A stretch of 64,000 nucleotides of DNA from Beroe forskalii (GCA_011033025.1 WFMF01000579.1:34838-98837), one strand, 5' to 3'; shown: positions 35,577-49,263, counted from the first letter of the stretch. The notes: generated by a model from the sequence alone, not told the origin. Made by a program: numbers and translations.

Positions 35577-37811
35577 CTAAACTGATGTAGCATGCAGCGC
35601 ATTCTTGTAGATGATTGAGCTGGGCGTTGGTTCGGCTGCCTTGAACACCGACACTTTCTCCTTCCTCCACACCGATATGTTCGGCAGGTTGAGAGACTCC
35701 GCCACCCGTCCCAGAGTATCCCTCATGAGCGACTTGATGTTCTGACTCCGGGACACAATGATCAGACCGTTGAGGGTGGCTGTGAGGATGGGACAGAAGA
35801 TGAAGTTTATATCGAACCAGGAGATGGATGCGTCTACCAGAGATCGGAAGATGCATCCAGCAGTGATGAAGTGGGGAAGATTCATCAGGAGGATGGTGAT
35901 GTTTCCGTTCAGTTTCTCCTGAGTCAGGGTCACGTCTTCGTCTTCGTCCACTCTCCGGATCTGCATGTAGATGGAGATGACGGTGTAGGTGGAACAGGCA
36001 GAACCTATCACACAGTGGATGAAGTTGAGGCTGAAACAGCAAGCAACTACCAGGTGGACATCAATGGCAGGGTTGGTGATTTTACCACAGAGGACCATCA
36101 CAACGATCATGATCTGAAATATAGAGGGTACTGCTGTATTTGAAGGATCCAAATTCGAGAGTTCGAGATTTTTTTTGTTTCGAAGGTTTTACTTCTATTC
36201 CAACAGCTGTAACAGCCAATGACAGGAATCGAAGGATTCAAGTAAACAGGCCAGTGACGGTTAAGGAAGTGTAATCCATACTTTCTTCGCCCGAGACTTC
36301 GCTGCAATGGGCAGCTCCTCATTTAACCCTCCCGCACAGTTTCCTGTACGCTCGGCTGAGTGAACCGTGTGGCTGCTTAGGTGAGAGTTCTCACCCTTAG
36401 CACGGTAGGCAAGGCCGGGAATCGAACCACCAACCTCGCGATTGAAAGTACGACGCCCTAACCACTGCGCTACCTGGCCACTAAAAAATTCATATAACAC
36501 TTTCAAGGATTATTTTCCAAATCTTGAAAGAAAAATGTTAGCTATACTCAAATTGCGTGTGGATGCCAAAACAAATTGAATTCGAGAGAAGTTCAAACTT
36601 CTGAGTTCGAAAAAGTGAATTCAAGAATTGTGAAAAAATAAATGATCATTGAAAAATGATTCCTGCCAGAGTCCTTGAATCAAGAACTTACATTGATAAA
36701 ACGACTTAAATTCTTACCAGTGTCAGCATGTACGCGGTGTGCATAGCAAGATATGAATGAATCCACCGGTCTCTTATCTTGTAGAACGGGTCAATGAAGA
36801 CAATCATCCGACAGATGCCCAGTATGACCGTTGTCACCTGAAGATAATTGCTTCAATTGCTATCAGACTTCATCTACAAATCACAATTCGCAGTGGAGGT
36901 CTGTGCTGTATGATGTGATCTGGATATTATTGCTTTATTGTAAGATCGATCAGAAGTCTGCAGAAGTCAGATTATTCTTCACTGAGTTCCTTAAATCCTT
37001 ACTTCCTTGCAGTAAGATTACAATAGTTCATTCATCATTAGGATGTGCGCCTAAGACTCTAAGACACTTGATGATACGAAAAGCTCACCCGTTTGCAGGA
37101 ACATCAGCGATTCATCCGTTTAAATCGGCCAAAATTGATAATAGTTTCCAAATAGCCCCAAATTCCTTTTGGAATAATATAGTTCACCGCACATAGAATA
37201 AATTGAATGAAATGCAAAAGATAAATCGAAATAATAACCCATGCACCATACTCCACTTCATAACGCTAAAAAGCTGACCTGTGAAAGACATCCGAAAGTG
37301 CACATCATTGCCACAATGAACAACTCATACACGTAGTCGTAGAACACAATCCTGGTTTGCAGCATCAAACTGGCGTAGAATAACGGAACCATGGAACAAA
37401 CCAGGAAATCGGCAACTGGAAAGGAGGTTGTCAAGGTTTACATACATTATGCATGTAACAATGTACTGCATGCATTCAAGTATAGATGTAGATCAGTACA
37501 TGAATATACGTACCAAAATATTCAAAATATAAATAGATGCATGTGTTTTAACACACACATTGAGTATCAGCACTTAAACACGACTTACCTGATGTTATCA
37601 CAAACAATTTAGAGATGATGGTCTTCTTGCTCCAGCTGAAAATGATCACAAAGGGGTGAAGTCCCACGCCAGTCACGAATGCGGAAATGAACAGCATTCC
37701 AAGGAGAAAGTTAGCAGCGTAGTTCCCTCCGAAGTCACCCTGGAACGAGGCTGCTGATCCGTTATTCAACATTAAGCCCAGGTAGTACTTGTTGTTCCAG
37801 AATAGTAACAT
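35577..37811 (-). CDS. Class A-like GPCR, orphan, paralogue 2
   Basis: Four exons in transcript order: 37811-37589, 37415-37279, 36837-36718, 36113-35577; 338 aa with agreeing phases. Exons 2 (137 nt) and 3 (120 nt) have exactly the lengths of those in paralogue 1, and the sequences align throughout (MLLFWNNKYYLGL, ADFLVCSMVPLFYA, GICRMIVFIDPF, NLPHFITAGCIF, WFDINFIFCPILTATLNG). The TM5-TM7 coding part is one exon here and two in paralogue 1, so an intron was gained or lost at the STYT/VISI position. TM7 has NGLIIV in place of NPxxY and TM3 has CRM in place of DRY. The ATG is in strong context (GCCACCATG) 12 bases after a TTTCAG acceptor, so the 5' leader is spliced. Ligand unknown. Confidence 0.85.
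36270..36483 (-). mobile_element. tRNA-derived SINE in GPCR2 intron 3
   Basis: Read on the minus strand, the head has a Pol III A box TAGCGCAGTGGTTAGGG and a B box GGTTCGATTCCC at tRNA-like spacing, but no cloverleaf closes properly. A non-tRNA body of about 140 bp follows. No coding function. End positions are approximate. Confidence 0.75.
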
Positions 37812-37823
37812 GGTGGCGATATT

Positions 37824-40800
37824 CTGAAACGACGATAGATATTTCAAAAATGGATTTTTGTAAAAAACTTCAAATATAGAAAGACATTGAATGTTCAATT
37901 TGCTGTTAGAATCGCGATTCTGGTTTGAGCGAATCCGGCTTAACTTAGTTTTGAAGAGTACCTAAGAAAAATTAGAAAAGAAATTGACTGGATTTTAATC
38001 CTCTGCCATAAAACGATATAAAGAAATTTGGCTGAAAATCAAAGATGGAACAGTTGAATAACCGGTCACATCCAATCATATAGAAATTGGACAACAAATA
38101 TAGTAACAAGCTGGTTGATTCGAAATCGACTCCAACAGGAACATATTTTACTGAAACATATAACGCCCCATTTGCGAATCTTAATGAACAAATATTCAAT
38201 GAATATACTGAGTTCCTGAATAAGAGCACCGGATTCGACGGGAGCAGGTGAAGCCATATTGCCCACGTCAGCAATGTGCCATGCTGACGTGAATAGTAAG
38301 GTAGTAGTCTGAGTAGAATGGGTCGCTTTAAGTTTAATCAACCAGGCCGATATGTCAGTCATGCGATCTGGGGTTGTGTTGAGAAACACACTTTGTATTA
38401 CGAACACTTGACACAATAGCTGCTCGGAATGAACATAGGCATAGTAGGAGAGGGGTTTCCCTGTACATATCTGATGACAAAAAGGGTGTGCTCTCTAGAG
38501 TAGCCGTAAAGTTGATAATGGGTTGAGATTTTAGATCAGTTTTTTGCCCAAAACTACAATCTTGAGGCAAAGCGGAAAATTAATATTTACACAGTGCTTG
38601 CAACTCAATGATTATAATCGAGGTTCCGTACCAATTAGCCTCAGATGGCCAGGAATGGCAATATGATGACTCGATTTCCAACGTAAAATCACGACTTAAC
38701 AAGACGCCCCAGATTAATCTGAGTGACTAAATCTCACAGCGCTCAATTAAAAAGTCTAAAATACAGTTGCACTGTTATATCTTCTGCATATATCACTGGT
38801 CACCATTTAATCATGTGGGCTGTCAGATACAGCTAATAAAACGTCCCAAGTCACAGAGACCCACGTCGCAGCAGCTCAATAATAAAACACAGCCATAGAC
38901 ACCTGTCAAAATCCAGCACGCCCCATTAGCTCAGCTCATGTCATGAATATAGTCCGATATATGTCATGAAATTAGCGTTATGATCAGTGAAGATTACGTC
39001 AATTTTCGAGAAAGTGCTATATTTGTAATTTCTGGCGTGTACTCGTGCCGCGAACTTTACAATAAAAGGTCATTAAAAACTGTGAATTATATATGAGGAT
39101 TTTTATTACTCAGACAATTTTTTGAGTGGAATATTTCAATTATTATGTAGCTCGAAATTGAATATCCAGGATAAATGTTTACAACATTAGGTTTTTCATT
39201 TTTTTTCTATGGTAAAAGGTGTTGCCCTCGTTAAGACTTAATGCACATCAGAATGTTAATTGGACTAGATTTTTGACGCAAATCAACTGCAAGGCACCTA
39301 GCTAGGTACCAATATAATGAAGATGGCGAAATATCAGAATTCTGAAGATAAATAATGTGCTATTGTGACATTTTGCAAAGAAATCTTTGACTTGACGATT
39401 TCTCAATACCGAACTATTCACGGAGCAACGCACCACATACACAAATAAACACACAAAGCAATTGAGAGATAATTTTGCTGCTGTACGTGGAACCAATCAC
39501 TGTGGAAGACGTAATTTACTAATTTTTGTGCGTACTGCGGATGCTAATTATGATTTTAAAATTAAAAAGGACGAAAAAAAGAAAGCACAAAATGCCAAGC
39601 CCATTACACGTATGGGGTCTAATAGATGGAAAAAAGCCCCATCAATTGAATGACTGGTCGGTCCTGGAAAATCCTGGAAAGGTTAGAAGAAACCACCTTG
39701 GTTTGGACAGGTAGTAACTAGTAGGTACCCTCTGATTCAAGTCCCCATAATGCTCTAATATTCAAAGTTCACACTTCACTACTTCTCATATTGAATATGA
39801 CGTCCTATACAGACGTTTCTGAAGAAAAGTTCACAAACCAATAGATATCGTAGAGCGAGATTTCAATACCACTCTCTCAATAATATCATAGCAAAACACA
39901 CTAAAAGTGTGAAAGTGACACCCTACGGCCAGCGACCTTGATCCCGAATGACCATCTATTTTTGTATCCTGGCTGTAAAACGTCAGAGCACGTCAGGGCA
40001 CTATCTCCACTATTCTAGTATACTATTGGTAGTTGCATATTCATTAAACATCAACCAACCAATCCAATTCCATTCACCATTGCTTCAAAGAGTAAGGTTG
40101 TGGGATAATCGATAGCATGAAATGCATGAATACAACACATCGATTTTCTATTTCAATAGAACTAGAAAATCGATAGAATAGAAAATCTCATGGCTTATAG
40201 GATTGAACTATGAGACAAGGAAGGAACGTGATGGATCGTGAATCATCTGCAGCAGTTATACCCAATGCACAATCCGAGGTTCGTGCAGCAACACAGGAAG
40301 TGGTAAAACTGTCTGAGGAAAGTCTCAATAGTGACACATAAGGCACTGTCATTACATGCTCATGTAAATTATGATCTATCATCATTATATTGACCATCAT
40401 GATATCTGACGTGAAGTACCCATTTGACAGAACGACTGGGAACTCTAGATGTTTATACACGTGGGTTGATGAAGGTAATGAACAAAACACCCATTAAAAG
40501 CTTCAATATTTCATTCGGACTACATGTGCAATTTTATATTTCCAAAGAAAAATCATTACTTTGGATATAAACTGCTTCAGAACTTTATTCCGTTGTTTAA
40601 ATATTTACGTTGCATTAGAATATTTTGTCACGTTGTGACATTGTGGTTATCATTTGTCATACCAAGATGGAATTCTATGAATAGGTGTTTAATAAAGCTT
40701 CATGGGTACAACAATAAACTAAGTTGACATTCGATTTATTTTTCACTGACATATCACAAACTACGTCTATGGAAATAATAATTTTGGACCCAATGATATT

Positions 40801-41502
40801 ACATAAGAATATGGAACATTGGAAGGTGCCAAATTGTGCAAATTCTGGTTAAACGATCAAAGCAATTTTAAAGTGCATTCTATCACCATAATACTCGGAT
40901 TGAATACAACACAGTTTATAGCCATGTAGGTATGGAGTAACCCTTTATAGAACAGCGAAATTGCGTCAATATTTTTATGTTTTCAATCGAGTATATTGAC
41001 ATTTTCACCAATTTGCGCCGTAATTTGGTTAATTAATGAAAAGGACTGAAAAATTGAAAACCTCGAGCACGAGCAAGGCAAAACAATTAGATCATGTGAA
41101 TTGCTGGGTTGCATGGTTATTTGTTGCTCAGTCGCTATCATTCATGTCTAGACTTAGAATCATTAATAAATTCTACCTGTTTTTTATTATAATCATCCGT
41201 GATACGATCTTATTGAAATGCTAAAATACCCCATTACACGCTCTTATACACGTGAGGTAGAAATTCGAACAGTCGCGCTAAAACAGGGGTCTCATACCTA
41301 GATAGTATTCAAGCCTTTTAGCAAAACTTTCAGCAGTCACGATTTCTTCATTAAGAAGTTATGTCTATGATAGAAACCTTCAATGACGGGCACCGTTCGA
41401 CCGTTTCTATGTAGTGTGTACATATGAGTCATATCTCCTGTTTCCAGCAGGGGGAATATTTGAAATGGATAATCATGATAATGGTTAATTAATGCAAAGA
41501 CT
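37824..41502. other. Upstream of GPCR2 and intergenic, no gene seen
   Basis: A paired ACGTCAGCA...TGCTGACGT inverted repeat at about 38264-38289 lies about 450 bp before the GPCR2 start. Otherwise the sequence is AT-rich with only short frames and no recognisable exon. Confidence 0.35.
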
Positions 41503-41700
41503 CAGGAGAAGGGAAGAGAGGGGATGAGAAAAGAAAGAGAAGGGAAGTCAATGGGAAAGAAAGAGAAGGGAAAAGAAAGAAAAGGGAAATAAAAAGAAGG
41601 GAAGGGCAAGAGGAGGGAAGGGGCGAGGTAAGGGAAGGGGCGATGTAAGGGAAGGGGCGAGGGAAGCTGGAAGGGGAATGTAAGGGTAGGTTTAATAAAA
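41503..41700. repeat. Polypurine (GA-rich) tract
   Basis: Nearly 200 bases with almost only A and G on the plus strand, including AAGGGAAGGGGCGA-type repeats. Such tracts can form triplex (H-DNA). It lies just downstream of the tRNA cluster in the sense of tRNA transcription. Confidence 0.8.
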
Positions 41701-41964
41701 GGAATGGAATAGCGAACTTTTTAACATAATCAACATATTATCATCAAAACACAGACCTGCAATCAGTGAAATCCAAGTCGAGAGATCCAAGCCACTCATT
41801 TTCTCATCACAAGCATTCATTTCCGATGAACGTATCCCAAATTGTATCTGAAGCAAAAAAGAAATGAATTTTTCATCACATTCTGGTCATGAAAAATATA
41901 ATTTTGATATTTAATAACTTCATAACATGTCATATTTCTACATTTCTGATCCTCAGAAAAAAAG

Positions 41965-42036
41965 CTCCCCGTCTGGGAATCGAACCCAGGTCGCCCGCGT
42001 GACAGGCGGGAATACTAACCACTATACTAACGAGGA
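41965..42036 (-). tRNA. tRNA-Asp (GTC), copy 1
   Basis: 72 nt, full cloverleaf. The acceptor stem TCCTCGT pairs with ACGGGGA (one T-G pair), the anticodon loop is CTGTCAC, the T arm has GGTTCGATTCC. Followed on the minus strand by a long T-run Pol III terminator. Confidence 0.95.
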
Positions 42037-42273
42037 CTGACAATGAAAACACAGGTTCAGGCTTTTAATTTTTTGATAATTTTTTCGGGAACACCGAGAT
42101 ATTCCTTAGGAATAAGGTAGTAGGTATACAGTAAATCAAAATAAGAAAATATGATTTCGTCCGGAAAAAGGTGTCAAGTTCCTTCAAAGATACTAAAATA
42201 AATTTGATCAATTGATTGTGTATGCCAAGAAAATTCCTCAATTTCCCACTTGAATGGAAAACGAAATAAAAAG

Positions 42274-42345
42274 CTCCCCGTCTGGGAATCGAACCCAGGT
42301 CGCCCGCGTGACAGGCGGGAATACTAACCACTATACTAACGAGGA
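42274..42345 (-). tRNA. tRNA-Asp (GTC), copy 2
   Basis: Identical in sequence to copy 1. It shares the 5' flank with copy 1 (a TGTCAGT preceded by TTTTCAT), so the unit including flank was duplicated. A TTTTT terminator follows. Confidence 0.95.
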
Positions 42346-42558
42346 CTGACAATGAAAAATACAGGTTAAGGTTTTATCATTTAAAGATTCCTAAGCGAAT
42401 GCACTGACACATTACACGCCATGAGCTCGTGAGAATTAAGATACACAATGAATCAAAAGATAAAAAGGTTCCAGTTCCTTCGAAGATAAATTGATTGATT
42501 ATCTGTTAATGCAAGTTCTAATGCCTAATTCCATCTCTAAGCACGATAAAACAAAAAG

Positions 42559-42630
42559 CTCCCCGTCTGGGAATCGAACCCAGGTCGCCCGCGTGACAGG
42601 CGGGAATACTAACCACTATACTAACGAGGA
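42559..42630 (-). tRNA. tRNA-Asp (GTC), copy 3
   Basis: Identical to copies 1 and 2 over the mature tRNA, but with an unrelated 5' flank. A TTTTT terminator follows directly. Confidence 0.95.
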
Positions 42631-43181
42631 GATGTTGGTAATAAAATTCTAAAGTTATTAAATGGTGTATCAAAAAAGGTGAAGACTACTAACATTTTGA
42701 TTTTTTCTTGAATGGGGCAATACTGTCATTGATTAATAATTAGCCCCAATCACAGTAATTGCATTATACTCAAGATAATAGAGTACAGAAGGTCAGGGCA
42801 GTACATCATGATAATAGAATACACTTTGTAGTGAGGCAGTAAGTAATTACCAAGTAAACTGTACATTGTTCACTATACATTACAAGTTTTAGACTTTAAG
42901 AACACTACTTTAACGATTATTAATTTGAGGCTATATAGTTTCTGTGGGAAGTATGAGATTTGGATACGTGATATCAACACAAACACGTATGTTCTGAAAC
43001 TCAAGCTTCAAAACCACAAACGCCGCCTCTTATTATGCTGTTAACTGTTCATAATAAACGTATCACACACATACATAACCCAGACCAAAAATCTTATTCA
43101 CGAGACAACATCAGATGAAGCAATTTAAAGTTCTGTAGGGTAATACCTACCTATCTTTCAAAAACATGAACTAAAAAGTTG

Positions 43182-43205
43182 CGCTCCCGGCTGGGCTTGA
43201 ACCAG

Positions 43206-43238
<33 letters not shown>

Positions 43239-43255
43239 AATTGCGCCACGGAAGC
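43182..43255 (-). tRNA. tRNA-Asn (GTT)
   Basis: 74 nt with cloverleaf. The acceptor stem GCTTCCG pairs with CGGGAGC, the anticodon loop is CTGTTAA, the T arm has GGTTCAAGCCC. A TTTTT run lies six bases after the 3' end. Confidence 0.95.
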
Positions 43256-43624
43256 TTGTACTATGTGTCATTTAGAGCAGTTCTATAACTTAACAAATAA
43301 ATGCTTCCAAATGGAAGACAGGCAAAAAGTTTCATTCAAGACAATCAAATCATGATTGTGTGCATTGAATAAGCTTACATGCTCAGATGTTTCCGAAGTG
43401 AATGATAAGGGATGATCGAAACCTGAAACTAAAGAATAACAAAATCGAAATCTTGAAAGTTTAAAACTTCGGAAAATATTCAAGTACGACATAAGACTGG
43501 GAGTTGGGATGAAAATTAAATCACACTTGGTTGACATGTGAGTAGCTTGTAAAAATTTTTAAGTTCAGAAAATATTCAACTAAGACATAAGACTGGGATT
43601 TGGGAGAAAATAAGATGTTTGAAA

Positions 43625-43696
43625 AGGTTCTACCGAGACTCGAACTCGGATCTTTGGATTCAAAGTCCAAGGTGCTAACCATTACACCATAGAACC
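43625..43696 (-). tRNA. tRNA-Gln (TTG)
   Basis: 72 nt with cloverleaf. The acceptor stem GGTTCTA pairs with TAGAACC, the anticodon loop is CTTTGAA, and the T discriminator base is usual for eukaryotic Gln tRNA. A TTTT run overlaps and follows the 3' end. Confidence 0.95.
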
Positions 43697-46600
43697 ATGC
43701 GGCCGATTATATTTGCTTGTTCTCTATTCTATCAATCATGGTGGAAGACGAAAATGTTCGTTCTTTTCGGGAAGAGACTAAAATGAGACTCACTGATTTA
43801 TTAATAATTAAGTTATTTGTTAAGTTATTACTTTCAGTAGACAAGTTTAAGGAGCTCGGATTTAAATTGCCAACTTTGCCGCAGGCAGCTATAATTAATT
43901 TCATCACATGAGACAATGTCAAATTTACTTTAGTGCCATCAAATATTGCGCATGAGTCACATGTAAGAAACTTAACCGGAGAGGTAATTCAATAGCATTT
44001 TAAATTTAATTTCCGTGTCATGGTTTATATTCGTAGAAACGCCGATAAAATGTATATTGTATTCATGTACTGCGTGCAGCTGATATAACATGTATTTTAG
44101 AGGGCATGACATCTTATCGCGTTATCAGTTTTCTCTGTTTGCTGCTGTATCTGTCGGTAGGTATTCAATATTCTGATATTCAAGTCTATCGAAAATGAAT
44201 GTGGCGACACGTACACAAGTAAATTATTTAAGCCCTGAACCCGACTCCCGAGTACCGGAGTAAGCGACCATGATATAATCTTCGTCTTTTGGCTGGGAAA
44301 TCGTGTCCATATTCTCAAATCATGAATTATTGTATTTCAGAATAGGTATCTACCAACTTTGGTGCCTAGGTTCCTAATACCTATTTGGTATTGAGGTTCC
44401 TATACCCACCAACTTAATAAAGCACCAAATTAAAAGTGTTTAATTATTGTTTTTCTAGTTTCTACCTAGTTCCACCGACTGTAGCTCTATAAGGTGTTCT
44501 CATAGTTTCAGATAGTGTGATGCTATTTCCTGGTTATCACCAAGACGCGATATAACATGATAATACCTTGGTACTTTGAGCGCCGCGCGTGATAACGCTC
44601 GAACGAAGTGAGAGCGTTTGCGCGGCGTCTCAAAGTACCAAGGTATTATCTGTTATAATACCTGAAGGATGAATTTTCTGCGATTTTTCATGTGAAAAGC
44701 AGTTAAATAGTCGGGGCCAATTATTTGACTGTGAAATGTATGTCCAATACTCACTCGGGAGCTTTTTTGAGAGATTTACCTCTTCTAGAAAGTAAATGTT
44801 GAAAGTTTGAGAATAAATCTTCGAATTTTTTCAACCAACAGAAAGTTATTGCAGCAAAATGTCAGAAATAACAGCACAACTATCAAATAAACAACAGATA
44901 GAACACTGAAATAGACTGAAATTCTTAAATCAGGAACAGGATATTGATGATCTATGAAGCTGTGACAGGTCCGAGGGCTGATATGTATCTACATAAATCA
45001 TAGGTCAGAAGCATCAGATCGTAAAGTAGGTAGAAAAAGTTAAAAAGGTTGGCAAAATGTCTAATAAACTGGGGCAACGGTGCTCTACTCGAACTTTCTA
45101 CTTGTGATTTGCGAAAACATATTCAGATATTGGTCAGAACCAAGGCTGCAAAATTTAATTCAATTCCAAACTTAGTGTATAGGCATGAGTCGCAATCAAA
45201 CCATGATTTAACTATTGAAGACACTGTGAATTCTGATTCAGGAACTAGCAAACTCCGAACATTTTCGTGAGCCACAACTAAAATCCACAAAACGAGAAAT
45301 TGAAATTGGTTGAAATAACGCATGCATCTTTTGAGAAATGACTGGATTGTGTAACTTAAAAAGCACTGAACACTGATATGCCAACTTGACCTGAAACGTC
45401 CTTAAAACAACACTACAACGTATGATAATTGCATCACAAAAAACATTTGAAATATTGAAAGGCTCTGTCGAGGGTGCCGACTAAGAAGTTGCGCACAAAC
45501 AATATGCCCTCACATTGGTACCAGCAGTAACGATCCAAGCGCCTATTGTTCGTGCGCGACACATAACATGCCAGGGCAAGTTAGACACAGTCTGGGGAAA
45601 TGTCGCGAAGTTGTTATGAAACATGGTGCTCGCTCGATAATTAGCGGGATACAGTGTTTGAAATGTCTAGAAGGTATTATGGGATATAATTCTCTCATGA
45701 GAACGGATTATCACCGTATGCTGACAATATACTCTCCACGCACATGAAGGTTATCAATCATGAAGCACCATGAGGGTTATCGGAAATAACGTGCTTGAAG
45801 GTATTATAAGTTGTAGGTTAGGCTATAAACAGAAGTGTAACTGCAATCTCCTTAGCTGGGATATTAAGTATTTAGAAAGTAGTAATTCATAGGAAATTTA
45901 TAATGAGAAATTTTCATGAAATTTGCTCTAACGTTTTAACTGTATAAGTAGGTTCCTGTTAACTACCTGCGTAAATATAGCTAGGTAGAAAGTAGGAGTA
46001 GGTTATTAAAGCTTATTACCTATCATCGGCGGCGTATTTTTATACTAGCTAACCTGCCAGCTGGTAAATGAAGTAAATCTTTCTTAAAGCAGGGGATCAC
46101 ATGAGCTAACGTTTCAAGTTTGATGATTAATTTGTTCAATGACAAAAAGTAAAAACACTGATATTATAGATGTCTGAAAAGAAATAATGGAGTTATGGGT
46201 AGTTCATTAAGATCATTCGAAAATTTTGGTGGAATGGACAAATGTGTGGAATGGACAAATGGCAACTTGATGGCAACAAAACAAATAGCTGACCCACAGA
46301 ACTAAAGAAATGTCATCTTAACAGCAAAAATCTTTGTAGTTTTATAAATTGGACGGCCAGCTCTCTCAGCTCGGGGTACCATTATTTGATAGTTTTAATT
46401 AAGGTCGAATTCTGCTCCATTAAGTCCGTGAACCAACAAATATCGTATAACTACATAAAACGAGTGCTTTCAGCTTTTATAAGTCTGATGTATGATTGTG
46501 TACGATGATATTTATTTTAATTGCTTTCTCTTGGCGTGGCACGTGACTGCCGTCAGACCTGGGTTAAATTTCGATTCTCGAGCAGCTAAAATTTCGCGAT

Positions 46601-48342
46601 GTGATGGCATCGCGAATTTGACACACTCATACCCCAAAATCGAGAGGTTAGGGGGCTTTGAAACAAGCCCATGAACAGCCTAGCATAAAGTACCATTCAT
46701 TTCCTGAGCGAAATAATGAGTTAGTGAAGCGCGCTTATAAAATCCAATGACCTGCGTCCTGCCAGTTCCAATATCATGGGAATGCTACTCAGTGAACGGA
46801 ATTTCGAGCATGCTTGTGGTGATATTTAAGTTATATTGAAATGGTGTGGTATATCATTTCTCATTAGTCACACAGGTCTGCTATAGCAGAGGTTGGCATA
46901 ATTTGAGAATTTGGTAACTTACTAACTTACGACTCCTGATCAACATTGTACTATTTGTACTGGTTATACGGTAAATTAACTAAGCCATCCCGATTCCCGT
47001 AGAACATAAATCTTTGAATGATAGATGGGCTGAGTTGGAGAATTTAATAGGATTTGTGTTATAGGTTGGGATGTGTTATATTGGGAATCAAAGCACCATG
47101 CATGGATGTCATTCTCTTGCTAGAATAAATCACCTCCGTCGAAGTATCTCTAAAAACTTATCACGGTCTTCATGTTAACGATCAGGGAGTTATGGAGTTG
47201 TGATAAATGGTGATATGAGAATAAATGCAAAGGTGAAGTTGTAGCATCGTGGTTCCGCCGAATTTCACCAAAAGTCTGTATGGACATTTATAAGTGTAAA
47301 GTTCTCCCCGATTCTCGGCAAATATTCATCATCATAAATGACTTGAAGCTCTCCGTTCAATAACAATTTAACCTGAAACCCTGCAAGGTCACCTCAACCC
47401 CAAGATAATCTATCTATTCGGTGTCGGGTGTGTGTTATCTCCGCATCCTGCAGGGTTAATCATGAAAGCTTGACGTGGCGTTGCTTCGATCCCACCAGCT
47501 CATTTATAGACTTTCAGGAAGTGCACCAGTCACCAGACTATTCTGACTAATTCATCCGTGGTTCATGAAAATTGAAATAGATCAAAATAAGCTTCATGAT
47601 CGATGAATGAATGACAGAAGTCAGGAAAATAAGACTGGGATATATTTCAGTCTTATTTTAATGAGATCTGAGATTGGTTATATTCTTTTGAACTGTTAAA
47701 CTGCTGAACCCAAATTTAAACGAGATATAGTTCTAAGATTCTACGACTACGATCATAGGTCATGGAACCGTCAGCATCATGCTTCAAAAAGGGGCATATA
47801 ATATTTATATCATATCTAATTTGCACAGGGTGGAGCAAGCGAAATGCATGGCAGAGCACGTGACTGCAGGTGCGACCAGCAAGGATCTATCTTCAAAACA
47901 AACTGTCATTGTAAAGAAATGAATGGGGATATCCAACTTCAATGCCTCAATGAACGAGATTTTCCGATGGAATTTTCAATCTTTATAATTAAGAATCCTA
48001 ATGACCAATGAACTATCTGTCAAATAAGTGCATTCAGTCAATTTAAGAATTTTCATGGACAAAGGTATCTTATCTAACCCCATCTATTCAGCTTATTAAA
48101 TACCTACCAATTACTTCAATCGCTTAAGCTAACTATCTCTGTAATTAATGCTTCAGTTCATGTACATTTTGATTACAATTAATAGCCTCCGCCCCCACAC
48201 AATATCACTCAATAGGAGGTCTCGGAGGAGAAGGTTAATAAACAATAGCTACACCATCCCATGTTGTGCGAGGTCTATGTGCACATGTGACATTGAGGGG
48301 ATATAAGGCGGTGTGACGCCATCAAAACACTACCTTAAACCA
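43697..48342. other. Intergenic, no gene seen
   Basis: About 4.6 kb without a supported exon. It contains the palindromic element at 44551. Short frames at about 43717 and 45049 run on both strands with no splice context and no recognised motif. Confidence 0.35.
44551..44657. repeat. Foldback palindromic element
   Basis: Arms TATAACATGATAATACCTTG... and ...CAAGGTATTATCTGTTATA (44551-44589 and 44621-44657) pair over about 37 bases with CpG-rich inner ends (GCCGCGCG). A second stem (AACGCTC/GAGCGTT) sits in the loop. It probably represents a small foldback transposon. Confidence 0.75.
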
Positions 48343-48356
48343 TGATAATGAGTCAC
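48343..48356 (+). promoter_or_regulatory. GATA-AP-1 variant of the composite motif
   Basis: TGATAATGAGTCAC differs from the five full copies in that the CRE is replaced by the AP-1-like TGAGTCA. It lies about 1.5 kb before the K2P start. Confidence 0.3.
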
Positions 48357-49249
48357 TACTCCGCCAGCTTGAGCTAGAGTGATCCCATGTGACCAAGAGA
48401 TGGAAGAGTTTGGAATATATTGTAACTGTTGACTTACAAGCTTCTATGTTAGTTAGACTACTGACCTTTATTTATGGTACTAGTTTGTCTCCTCTGATCT
48501 TGAGTGTAGACTTCTTATGTTGGAGTTCCATCCATAAGAGGATCGTCAGCAGGGAACCAGTGGGAGGTCAGTGGGAGGTCAGCAGTGAGTCAGAAGGGGG
48601 TCAGCAGGGGGTCATTAGAATGCTTTCAAACTGACCAACATTTTTTGTGTTTCAACCTTTTGCTTCCTTTCTTTCTATAAGCCTGCAGCATCTGAAACAA
48701 AGACACGGACTCAATAAAACCACACTGAATGCACTGCAATGTATCAATATCATTCATTAGACCACTCAATAATTAGAAAATTACGAGAATACGATAGTGA
48801 AAAAAATATTAACAGAATTCATTTTAACCGATTTCATACTGGCTCGCCCCTCGCAATAAAAACCTTACTTTAGTTTATATTATAGTCAACTAATAATTTT
48901 TTAGTTTAAGCAACTACAGTAGGCTATACCTTACTTGTATAAATTCTATTTTTGAAATGACAAGAGACTAATTCAAAAGTAAAAGATGTTTAAATTTTCA
49001 TTATTATTTTTATACTGAGTCGTTTTGTGTTTGAGCAGCAATCAGTTAGCTTCATAGGTTCACATAACAATGATTTATTTGAACTTTATTTCCAGAGAAT
49101 TAAATTTACTTCGTTTTGATTGTTTTAGCATTTAATAAACATTAAATCACGCATATTATAGGTATATTAATACGTAGCTGCCAAGTTTTCAACTACGTGT
49201 GGCACGCACGACAAAACTGATCAGACCATCAGTTTTCCATCCTAACCCC

Positions 49250-49263
49250 TGATAATGATGTCA
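49250..49263 (+). promoter_or_regulatory. GATA-CRE composite motif, copy 4
   Basis: TGATAATGATGTCA, preceded by CC as in copy 3, 582 bp before the K2P ATG at 49845. Confidence 0.5.

Noticed and set aside
35557-36042. A His-rich minus-strand frame over the GPCR2 exon
   Set aside because: It is a frame shadow of the TM5-TM7 exon of GPCR2.
36353-36483. A tRNA gene on the minus strand
   Set aside because: A and B boxes are present, but the anticodon and acceptor stems do not close; it is the head of a SINE.
43717-43911. A coding exon open on both strands beside tRNA-Gln
   Set aside because: Low-complexity Leu/Ile/Lys frame without splice signals or relatives in the window.
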